A stretch of DNA of 64,000 bases from an uncultured Sphingomonadaceae bacterium (GTDB lineage Bacteria; Pseudomonadota; Alphaproteobacteria; Sphingomonadales; Sphingomonadaceae): the NCBI GenBank assembly GCA_947488625.1, contig CANKZR010000001.1, positions 1,736,001 to 1,800,000 of the forward strand. The letters are read 5' to 3'. The translations under genes were made by a program, and so were the position numbers. Positions 54,091 through 61,924 of this stretch are shown piece after piece. The notes under the pieces were generated by a model that saw only the letters and a list, made by a program, of their open reading frames with translations, was not told where the DNA came from and did no database searches. The first letter of the stretch is position 1. Every line of letters starts with the position of its first letter.

Positions 54091-55322
54091 CTTTTCCCCG
54101 ATCTCTCCCGCGTCGCGATGACGAACCCGGTGACGCTGACGGCGCTGGCGACCAGCACCAACAATGCGGCACCTGCGGCCCCAAGCCAGTCGATCAACCA
54201 CGGCAATGCAACCAGTCCGGCCAGGGTTGGAAATGCGCGCAGCAGGAAATTGGTAATCGCACGACCCTTTGCCACCAGCAAAGCTTCCAGACTGGCGCCC
54301 GCCAGTTCCAGCGATGCAGCGGCGGCGAGGATGATCATGGGCCAGTAGGCAGCCAGGTAATCGCGCCCGGCAATGGCGACGATGATCCATTCTCCAACCA
54401 GCAAGCCCACGCCGACAACCACTACCCCGGTGACAATGGCGATGCGGGTAATCGCGGCGGTAAGTGCCCTGGCCCCCTCGGGATTGCGCACCAGTTCGGG
54501 ATAGACGGCGCGGAGCAGCGCCTGCGCCAGCTTGAGCAGACCTTCACCCAGTTGCGCCGCCACCCTGTAGATACCCGCCAGTGCCGCGCCGCCGAACGCG
54601 CCTGTCAGCAACACGAGCAGCTGCCTGCTGGCGATGGTGAGCATTCCGGTGAGTGAGGTGCCGATTACGAAGCGCCATGCCTGTTCCTGTCCGCCCGGAA
54701 GGCGCGTGAGACTGAAGCGTTGCCAATGTATCGCCTCGGTACGTCCGGCCAGGCGCCAGTACATGCCCGCAGTCGCCAGTTCGGCCACTCCCCATACCAC
54801 CAGAAAGGCCGTGATCGAGGGGTCGACAGCCACGACGATGGCCGCGCCCACCGCCCGCATGATGCTGGTGGTGGCATCGGCGGCGGCGGCGCGGGCGTAC
54901 TGGTCGTGCAGGCGCAGCAGTCCCGTGGGAGTGGACCTGATGGCCAGTAGCGAGACGACAGTGAACAGGAAGGTCGGCAGGCGCAACTCCTGCGCGATCG
55001 GAAGCCAGTCCCCGGCAAGCCCCAGGATCAGCGCAGCTGCCAGGGTGCCGACGGATATCGTGGTTGCATCCAGCGCGAGGGCAAAGCCGGATGCGGTCTT
55101 GCGGCCTTCGTCTTCCTGGCCCCAGCGGATAATCGCCTGCCATGTCTGGAAGCTGGTGAAGCCCACCACCAGCTGCGCAAAGGTGAAGGCGATGACGAAC
55201 TGGCCAAAGCCATCCAGTCCCAGCGCGCGGGTGGCCAGCGCCAGATAGACGAGGCTGAGCACGGCGTTGATCCCGCGCGCGCCCATCAGCCAGCCGGTGT
55301 TCTGTAATGCGCGACGGATCAT
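54087..55322 (-). CDS. Polysaccharide/oligosaccharide flippase (MATE/Wzx-like)
   Basis: The 411-aa membrane protein has twelve or so hydrophobic helices and the start typical of the polysaccharide-synthesis flippases (GWLMGARGINAVLSLVYLAL, then ATRALGLDGFGQFVIAFTFA). Such proteins move lipid-linked oligosaccharides across the inner membrane. No glycosyltransferases adjoin it, so its cargo is open; the lipid-linked sugar genes at 30.9-33.8 kb are too far away to be an operon. The start at 55322 is preferred. Confidence 0.82.
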   Translation of the reverse strand: MIRRALQNTGWLMGARGINAVLSLVYLALATRALGLDGFGQFVIAFTFAQLVVGFTSFQTWQAIIRWGQEDEGRKTASGFALALDATTISVGTLAAALILGLAGDWLPIAQELRLPTFLFTVVSLLAIRSTPTGLLRLHDQYARAAAADATTSIMRAVGAAIVVAVDPSITAFLVVWGVAELATAGMYWRLAGRTEAIHWQRFSLTRLPGGQEQAWRFVIGTSLTGMLTIASRQLLVLLTGAFGGAALAGIYRVAAQLGEGLLKLAQALLRAVYPELVRNPEGARALTAAITRIAIVTGVVVVGVGLLVGEWIIVAIAGRDYLAAYWPMIILAAAASLELAGASLEALLVAKGRAITNFLLRAFPTLAGLVALPWLIDWLGAAGAALLVLVASAVSVTGFVIATRERSGKS

Positions 55323-55421
55323 CGCGCCGCCCTGCCCCAGCGGGTGAGCAATTGCAAAAGCGATGTCGAAGCACCGCGTTCAATCTGCGTGATAAACGGG
55401 ATGTAGCCGGTCTGCCGCGAC

Positions 55422-56102
55422 CTATCTGTCAGGAATTGCCGGCAACGGTTCTTGCGGGTTGTTCGGTACGAGAATGAGTTCGCCCTGCTCTATGCGTACG
55501 CTGGCAAGGCGGGACAGCAGGTTCATGCCGATTACGTTGGTTTCGCCAAGACCCGGCGCAATCACGGCGTCCAGGCCGCTGGCGGCCACGTTGCCGAAGC
55601 GCATGCTGTCGATATTGGTCATGTAGGCAGCAACCGTGCCATTGGCGGTTTGCAGGCGAATGGGTAGCCCGCCATCGCGTGCTTCCAGTCCGGCGGCATC
55701 CGCCGTCTGCTGCGACACCGCCGTCAGCGTTGCGCCGGTATCGACGAGGAAGGGGAACCGCTCCCCGTTCACTTCCGCCTCCAGCCAGTAATGACCGTCA
55801 CGCGACTGGGCTATGCGTGTTTCCCCGCCCTGCACCACCTGTTCCGGCAGACCGATTTCGGGCACTGCCATCGAGAAGCGGGGATCGAGGCGTGAAAGTT
55901 GCAGCACCACCAGCAGCAATACGCCCATCAAGACGAACGTGCTGGCATATCGCAGCAGCTTGCCCAGCGCTGGCACGCGCTTGAGCAACATGGAGCCGAT
56001 GACACCAGCTGCCATCGCCCCGATCGCCGCCATCAGCAGGCCCGATTGCGGAATCTCGCGTATGGTGAGAGCGAGCTGATCGAAGATCGCGGCGAAGTCC
56101 AT
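55422..56102 (-). CDS. Membrane-anchored retropepsin-like aspartic protease
   Basis: The 226-aa protein has two N-terminal transmembrane helices (SGLLMAAIGAMAAGVIGSML, ASTFVLMGVLLLVVLQL) and a periplasmic retropepsin-like domain. The catalytic motif is FLVDTGATLTAVS (about 118-130), with the second conserved stretch NVIGMNLLSRL (about 192-202). It matches the clan-AA aspartic protease family common in alphaproteobacteria, which likely works as a dimer. It follows the egtD promoter-less side, 45 nt before a convergent-free gap; the physiological target is unknown. Confidence 0.87.
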   Translation of the reverse strand: MDFAAIFDQLALTIREIPQSGLLMAAIGAMAAGVIGSMLLKRVPALGKLLRYASTFVLMGVLLLVVLQLSRLDPRFSMAVPEIGLPEQVVQGGETRIAQSRDGHYWLEAEVNGERFPFLVDTGATLTAVSQQTADAAGLEARDGGLPIRLQTANGTVAAYMTNIDSMRFGNVAASGLDAVIAPGLGETNVIGMNLLSRLASVRIEQGELILVPNNPQEPLPAIPDR

Positions 56103-56146
56103 GCGGGCTATATAGGGGCTGTTGCCTGATTGTGCGATGAAGGACT

Positions 56147-57133
56147 TCAGGGCGCAGTGCGCGCGATGGTTGCCTCTGCCAGTATTACGGAAAAGCGATC
56201 TTTCGCATCTGTCCAGCGCGCAGTCGGGGTCCAGTGTCCGGCCAGCAACAGCGTGTTGGAACTGCGCGCGTCGAACTTGTGACTGTTTTCCGTATGAATC
56301 GTCTCACCCGCCTTGATGGAGAACGTCTGACCCGAGACGGCGAACCCGATATCCTCGTCCGCCACGGCGTGCATTTCTATCCGCGCGAACGTGTCATTCC
56401 AGCGCGCCTCGTGATGGAACTTGTCGACCGGGATCGTGCCTTCCAGCTCGCGGTTGATGCGGCGCAGCAGGTTGAGGTTGAATTGCGCCGTCACCCCGCC
56501 CGCATCGTCATAGGCGGCCTCCAGAACGTCGGTATCCTTGATAAGGTCCATACCGATCAATAGCTTGGCATTGTCGCCCAGCGTTTCGCGCATGGAGCGC
56601 AGCAGGTCTACCGAGGTGCGCGGCACCATGTTGCCGATGGTGGAGCCGGGAAAGAAGCCTAGCTTGGGCATCGATTTCACCGCGGCCGGCAATTCCACGC
56701 GCTTCATAAAATCTGCTTCCACCGGATATACCGGCAGACCTGGAAACTTGGCCGAGAGTTCGGCGGCAGCGGCGCGCAGGAAGTCTCCGGCGATGTCCAG
56801 CGGCACGTAGGCGCCCGGCTCGATAGCGTTGAGGAGCAGCGGGGTTTTAACCGAGGAGCCGGAGCCGAATTCAACCACCGCGCGGCCCGTGCCGATGCTT
56901 TCAGCAAATTGCTCACCATTGTTCTGAAGGATCTCGGTCTCGCAACGGGTCGGATAATATTCGGGGACCTGCGTGATATCCTCGAACAACTGCGATCCGG
57001 CATCGTCGTAGAGCCAGCGCGCGGGCAGGGCTTTCCTTTCCTGGGAAAGGCCTTTCAGCACATCCTCGCGGAAGGCAACATCCACCCCGCTCTCGTCAAG
57101 ATCGACGAGCTGAATTCCTTCGTTTTTCGACAT
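56147..57133 (-). CDS. egtD: L-histidine N-alpha-methyltransferase
   Basis: EgtD trimethylates histidine to hercynine, the first step of ergothioneine synthesis. The 328-aa protein has the N-terminal ALPARWLYDDAGSQLFEDIT region, SAM motif VVEFGSGSSVKTPLLL (86-101), and the histidine-binding regions FFPGSTIGNMVP and the C-terminal ETIHTENSHKFD. Its start codon overlaps the egtB stop (TGATG), so both are translated together. Length is standard for EgtD. Confidence 0.95.
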   Translation of the reverse strand: MSKNEGIQLVDLDESGVDVAFREDVLKGLSQERKALPARWLYDDAGSQLFEDITQVPEYYPTRCETEILQNNGEQFAESIGTGRAVVEFGSGSSVKTPLLLNAIEPGAYVPLDIAGDFLRAAAAELSAKFPGLPVYPVEADFMKRVELPAAVKSMPKLGFFPGSTIGNMVPRTSVDLLRSMRETLGDNAKLLIGMDLIKDTDVLEAAYDDAGGVTAQFNLNLLRRINRELEGTIPVDKFHHEARWNDTFARIEMHAVADEDIGFAVSGQTFSIKAGETIHTENSHKFDARSSNTLLLAGHWTPTARWTDAKDRFSVILAEATIARTAP

Positions 57134-58434
57134 CAAACGTCCTTTGCCAGCCTCAGGCCGGTGAATTGCCAGCGCTGCTGCGGGTAGAAAAAGTTGCGAT
57201 AGCTGGCCCGGGAATGGCCGCGCACCGTGGCACAGCTTGCACCTTTCAGCACCCACTGTCCGGCCATGAACTTGCCATTGTATTCACCCACCGCGCCTTC
57301 GGCTGGCTGGAAGCGGGGATAGGGCAGATAGGCGGATCGGGTGAACTGCCAGACGTCGCCAAAAAGCTCTTTCGTACCGATCGGCGTTGGCGGTGCAGCT
57401 TTGTCCAACTGGTTGCCCGCTCTTGCATCGAAACGCTGATCGCTATCGGGTTTGTCCTGCCCGCGCGCCACGGCTTCCCACTCGAACTCGGTCGGCAACC
57501 GGCATCCTGCCCAGCTGGCAAAAGCATCTGCCTCGTAATAGGATATATGTGCAACCGGCGCATCCGGATCGCGATCCTGCCAGCCGCTATGGGTGAAGTG
57601 CTGGCCTTCGCGCCAGTACAAGGGCGACGAGACGTTGCAGCGATCCAGCCAGGCCCAGGCATCGGACAGCCAGAGGCGATGATCCTTGTAGCCGCCGTCT
57701 TCGATGAACTCGGCCCACTCGCCGTTCGTCACCAGCCGCCGCGAAAGGGCAAAGGGTTCCATCAGAACGCGGTGCACCGGCCCTTCGTTGTCGAAATGGA
57801 AGCCGTCGGACTGATGACCCACGCGGGCGATACCGCCGGGATGTTCCATCCACCCTGCTTCCATCGTAGGCTGGGCGGATGTCGCGTCATCCCACATGGC
57901 GGGGCCGAGCGGATTTTTTGACAAGGCATGTTTGATATCGGTCAGCAACAATTCGATATGCTGCTGCTCATGCGCGATGCCCAGTGCGATCAGCTCGGCA
58001 CAGGATTCGTCTTCGAGCAAGGGCTGCATCGCGTCGTTCACATGGGCGCGCCACTCCAGAACCTCTGCCAGCGTAGGCCGCGTGATCAGGCCGCGCTGGC
58101 GGCGCAGCAGGCGATCGCCCTCGGCCTCGTAATAGGAATTGAACAGGAACGGGAATTTTTCGTGGAACAACTGATAGTCGGGCAATTGATCGCGAAGCAG
58201 GAAAGTTTCCCAGAACCACGTTGTGTGCGCCGCGTGCCATTTGGCAGGCGAGGCATCTTCCATCGACTGGATCGTGGCGTCGGCCTCACTCAAGGGCGCC
58301 AGCAGGGCTTCGGTCAGATGGCGCGTCGCCGTGAAACGCTCTGCCAGAGAAGGCGTTGATCGTGCGTCATCTGGGCGGGTACTGGCTTGGGGCAAGGCCC
58401 TCTCCCGTCGTCGGTTGTCCTGCGTCCTACGCAT
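57133..58434 (-). CDS. egtB: Ergothioneine biosynthesis sulfoxide synthase EgtB
   Basis: EgtB joins hercynine to cysteine or gamma-glutamyl-cysteine with oxygen on a non-haem iron. The 433-aa protein has an N-terminal DinB-like domain with the iron ligands His70 (WHAAHTTWFWE) and HEQQHIE (His155, His159). The C-terminal formylglycine-generating-like domain includes VAHISYYEADAFASWAGCRL, PTEFEWEAVARG and LKGASCATVRGHSRASYRNF. The start at 58434 is preferred to a longer frame. It is coupled to egtD; no egtC is present, so the glutathione-independent or other route is implied. Confidence 0.94.
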   Translation of the reverse strand: MRRTQDNRRRERALPQASTRPDDARSTPSLAERFTATRHLTEALLAPLSEADATIQSMEDASPAKWHAAHTTWFWETFLLRDQLPDYQLFHEKFPFLFNSYYEAEGDRLLRRQRGLITRPTLAEVLEWRAHVNDAMQPLLEDESCAELIALGIAHEQQHIELLLTDIKHALSKNPLGPAMWDDATSAQPTMEAGWMEHPGGIARVGHQSDGFHFDNEGPVHRVLMEPFALSRRLVTNGEWAEFIEDGGYKDHRLWLSDAWAWLDRCNVSSPLYWREGQHFTHSGWQDRDPDAPVAHISYYEADAFASWAGCRLPTEFEWEAVARGQDKPDSDQRFDARAGNQLDKAAPPTPIGTKELFGDVWQFTRSAYLPYPRFQPAEGAVGEYNGKFMAGQWVLKGASCATVRGHSRASYRNFFYPQQRWQFTGLRLAKDV

Positions 58435-58498
58435 GAATGGCCGATAGGGTTTCCGATTAAAACCCCGAATTTGCCCGCAACTGTCAAGCTGCAAGCAA

Positions 58499-60307
58499 TT
58501 ACGCCGCGCGCTTTACCCGGTTTCGGCCGCTGTCCTTTGCTCGATACAGGGCTGCATCAGCGCGCGCTAGTAGACTTTGGCACGTGTCGCCCTCGCGAAA
58601 ATGGGCAAGACCCATGCTGACCGTCACCTTCGGTAAGGACGACCCTGCCCGGCCTTGCTCTACACTCGTTCGCAATCGCTCAGCCAATTGCCGAACGCCG
58701 CGTTGCGGCGTGTCCGCCACCAGCCACAGAAACTCCTCGCCGCCGACCCGCCCCACGATGTCGGCCCTGCGGGCATGCTGGCGTGATATTTCCGCTACGT
58801 CCTGTAACACCGCATCCCCCGCCTGGTGGCCATGCAGATCATTCACCGTCTTGAAATGGTCGATGTCGAACAGGATGACGCTGAAAGGCGTGCCCGAATT
58901 TTCTGCAAAAACGGCCATCGTCTCCAGCCTGTCGAACGTGCAGCGGCGGTTTGGCAGCCGTGTCAACGGATCGGTGTTAGCCAGTTTCTGCGCTTCTGCC
59001 GCCAGTTGCACTGCGCGCGCGTGTGCAGCTTCCAGCGCGTTTTCGCGGCGCACCTGCCGTGTCACGTCCACCGCCACGCCGAACACGGCAAAGCGCTCAC
59101 CATCGCCATCGAATTCGTTGCGCATGGCCATGCGCAGTATCCGTTCCAGCTGGTTTGGCGGCCTGATCCGGTAGATGAAGCTATAGGTTCCGGACGTGTC
59201 GCGGTTCAAGGCGATCTGCCTGAACACTTCTTCTCCCCCGTCGGGCAAGCGGCTTCGCACGTCGCCCGGGTCGGGCGCAAGCGATCGTGACAGGCCGTTC
59301 AATTCCAGCATCTTGGGAGACCAGTCCTGCTCTCCTGTCCTGAGATTCAACCACCACCGCCCCATGCCGGCGGTATCCTCGGCCAGGTTGAACAGCATCA
59401 GGCTGCTTCGCATCTCGGCATTGCGTCTTACGAGTTCGCATTGCAGGTCCTGCCGCTTCAGCAACATGGCAGCGATGGGCAGGACGGTTGCCAGCATTGC
59501 CAGCAGCCAGCTTTGCAGCATCACGGTCGCCTCGGCCGCGGTTGCCTCCATGAACGGCGTGGGCGATCCTTTCATGATGCTCAATGCCGTACCGACGCCA
59601 GCATAGATCAGGATGACCAGAAGCGGGGCAATCTGGCCGTAGCGGACCGTTGCCATGACAACGCCTGCAAACAGCAGCGGCTGAAGCGCAAGGTGATCAA
59701 TCTGCAAGGCGATCAGCGCGCATATCGAGCATCCCAGCATGAACGAAATCATGGATCGGTCCGGTTTGAACCGCTGCAGGCGGGCACCGATGTGCAGTTC
59801 CTGGCGGAGCAGCAGGATCACGGGCGCAAGCGTAAGAATACCCAGTGCGTTCGCGAGGAACCACGAAGAGAGTTGATTGATGGTCTGCCCCGCCTGGAAC
59901 GCAAATGCCACTAGTGCCCCTGCCAGCGAACCGAGCAAGGCCGCAGCAAAGAGGCCCGCCACATGGCGAAACCGGTGCGGCACCTGTCGCCTGCCACCCA
60001 GCACCATTCGACCGATCTGCGCCGCGATCGTGGATTGCACGAGAGCGGCAGCACAAAAGGCGATTGCCTGCTGCATGGGCATGCCCGTCAGCCAGACCGT
60101 ACCGGCCTGAACCGGCAGCAGGACCGCTGCCAGCACCGGCCAGCGGTTCCTGGGCGTCGCATAAAACGCCGCCACCGCCACGCCAGCAGGCAGCCACAGC
60201 AGCATGGCGGCGCCCAGCCCATCGCGCAGACCGATGCAGGCCAGCGCCATGGCCGACCACAGCAGTGCCGCCAGCAGCGGCTCACGAAGATTGCGCAAGG
60301 CGCGCAC
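58499..60307 (-). CDS. MASE1-type membrane sensor diguanylate cyclase
   Basis: The 602-aa protein begins with eight or so transmembrane helices (MASE1-like, residues 8-285; LWLPAGVAVAAFY is the typical loop). A PAS-like domain follows at about 305-420 (MGRRWLNLRTGEQDWSPKML-type sequence), and a GGDEF domain at the C-terminus. GGEEF is at 522-526 and an RxxD inhibitory site (RRAD, 513-516) precedes it at the correct 5-residue spacing. It is therefore predicted to be an active, product-inhibited c-di-GMP synthase. It lies 64 nt upstream of egtB on the same strand; co-transcription is possible. Confidence 0.88.
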   Translation of the reverse strand: MRALRNLREPLLAALLWSAMALACIGLRDGLGAAMLLWLPAGVAVAAFYATPRNRWPVLAAVLLPVQAGTVWLTGMPMQQAIAFCAAALVQSTIAAQIGRMVLGGRRQVPHRFRHVAGLFAAALLGSLAGALVAFAFQAGQTINQLSSWFLANALGILTLAPVILLLRQELHIGARLQRFKPDRSMISFMLGCSICALIALQIDHLALQPLLFAGVVMATVRYGQIAPLLVILIYAGVGTALSIMKGSPTPFMEATAAEATVMLQSWLLAMLATVLPIAAMLLKRQDLQCELVRRNAEMRSSLMLFNLAEDTAGMGRWWLNLRTGEQDWSPKMLELNGLSRSLAPDPGDVRSRLPDGGEEVFRQIALNRDTSGTYSFIYRIRPPNQLERILRMAMRNEFDGDGERFAVFGVAVDVTRQVRRENALEAAHARAVQLAAEAQKLANTDPLTRLPNRRCTFDRLETMAVFAENSGTPFSVILFDIDHFKTVNDLHGHQAGDAVLQDVAEISRQHARRADIVGRVGGEEFLWLVADTPQRGVRQLAERLRTSVEQGRAGSSLPKVTVSMGLAHFREGDTCQSLLARADAALYRAKDSGRNRVKRAA

Positions 60308-60415
60308 GGTTACTCCCTCTGAAACACGTCAGAGAAAGTAACCGCGATTGATTAGGTGTATGTGTGAAAGACCTAGGGATTAGACCCTAAATCAAGCGGT
60401 TACCTGCATGGAAGA

Positions 60416-61795
60416 TCAGGCCGCGTCCGCCCTCGCCTCGCCCAGTTCCAGGTTCAGCATCTCTGCCAGCATGAACGCAAGCTCCAGCGATTGCGCGGCG
60501 TTGAGGCGCGGATCGCAATGGGTGTGGTAGCGGTCTGCAAGGCCTGCATCAGTGATCGCCACCGATCCGCCCGTACATTCCGTCACATCCTGCCCGGTCA
60601 TTTCCACGTGAATGCCGCCGGCATGGGTGCCCTCGGCACGGTGCACGGCGAAAAAGCCGCGCACTTCGGACAGGATGCGGTCGAACGGACGGGTCTTGTA
60701 GCCACTCTCCGCCTTGATGACGTTGCCGTGCATGGGGTCGCAGCTCCACACGACGGGATGACCCTCGCGCTGGATCGCCCGCACCAGCGGCGGCAGGCCG
60801 TCCTCCACCTTGCCCGCGCCGAAACGGCTTATCAGCGTGATCCGACCAGCTTCACGCGACGGGTTCAGCACGTCGAGCATCTCGACAAGCGCGTCCGGCT
60901 CCAGCGAGGGGCCGCATTTCACGCCGATGGGATTGTTCACTCCGCGCAGGAATTCGACATGGGCGCTATCCATGAAGCGGGTGCGATCGCCGATCCACAG
61001 CATGTGGGCGGACGTATCGTACCAGTCGCCAGTCAGAGAATCCTGCCGCGTCATGGCCTGCTCGTAAGGCAGCAAGAGCGCCTCGTGACTGGTATAGAAG
61101 TTGGCGGACTTCAGCTGTTGCTGGTCCTCGATATCGACGCCGCATGCCTCTATGAAATCCAGCGCTTCGCCGATCCGGTCGGCAATCTGCTTGAACTCGC
61201 TGGCCCAGGCGCTGCGACCCATGAAATCCAGCGTCCACTGGTGCACCTGCCGCAGATTGGCATAGCCGCCGCCAGCAAAGGCGCGCAGCAGGTTCAGCGT
61301 GGCGGCCGCCTGCGAATAGGCGCGCACCATGCGCTGCGGATCGTTGGTTCGCGATTCGGGCGAAAATTCGATGCCGTTGACATTGTCACCGAAATAGCTC
61401 GGCAAGGTCATGCCATCCTTGGTTTCGGTATCGGAACTGCGCGGCTTGGCGAACTGGCCGGCCATGCGGCCCACCTTCACCACGGGCATCTTGCTGGCGA
61501 AGGTAAGCACGGCTGCCATCTGAAGGATCACGCGGAAGGTGTCGCGAATATTGTCGGGATGGAATTCGGCAAAACTCTCGGCACAATCGCCGCCTTGCAG
61601 AAGGAACGCCTCGCCAGCCGCAACCTGTGCCAGTTCGGCCTTCAGGCGGCGCGCTTCGCCTGCAAACACCAGCGGAGGAAACCCGGCCAGCGACTTTTCA
61701 GCCTCGGCCAGGGCCGCAGCGTCCTCGTATTTGGGCAGGTGCTTCGCGGTGAAACGGTCCTGCTTCCAGCTCTCGGGTGTCCAGTTGTGTGCCAC
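60416..61795 (-). CDS. Class II 3-deoxy-7-phosphoheptulonate synthase
   Basis: This enzyme condenses phosphoenolpyruvate and erythrose 4-phosphate at the entry of the shikimate pathway. The 459-aa plant-like class II protein starts [20 protein letters not shown]. It shows [20 protein letters not shown] with the metal-ligand cysteine, [29 protein letters not shown], the [11 protein letters not shown] metal site and [15 protein letters not shown]. Length and motifs are complete. Confidence 0.95.
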   Translation of the reverse strand: MAHNWTPESWKQDRFTAKHLPKYEDAAALAEAEKSLAGFPPLVFAGEARRLKAELAQVAAGEAFLLQGGDCAESFAEFHPDNIRDTFRVILQMAAVLTFASKMPVVKVGRMAGQFAKPRSSDTETKDGMTLPSYFGDNVNGIEFSPESRTNDPQRMVRAYSQAAATLNLLRAFAGGGYANLRQVHQWTLDFMGRSAWASEFKQIADRIGEALDFIEACGVDIEDQQQLKSANFYTSHEALLLPYEQAMTRQDSLTGDWYDTSAHMLWIGDRTRFMDSAHVEFLRGVNNPIGVKCGPSLEPDALVEMLDVLNPSREAGRITLISRFGAGKVEDGLPPLVRAIQREGHPVVWSCDPMHGNVIKAESGYKTRPFDRILSEVRGFFAVHRAEGTHAGGIHVEMTGQDVTECTGGSVAITDAGLADRYHTHCDPRLNAAQSLELAFMLAEMLNLELGEARADAA

Positions 61796-61924
61796 GTCGT
61801 ATCTCGTTCAAGCGCGCCCGTTCCCCAATGGGCCATACATTTGATAATGTCGGGGAAGCCCGCTCCATACAGAGGCTCCACTGGCCGCGCAAAGGTTACT
61901 TGAGAAACGGATGCGCGCCCCCGG

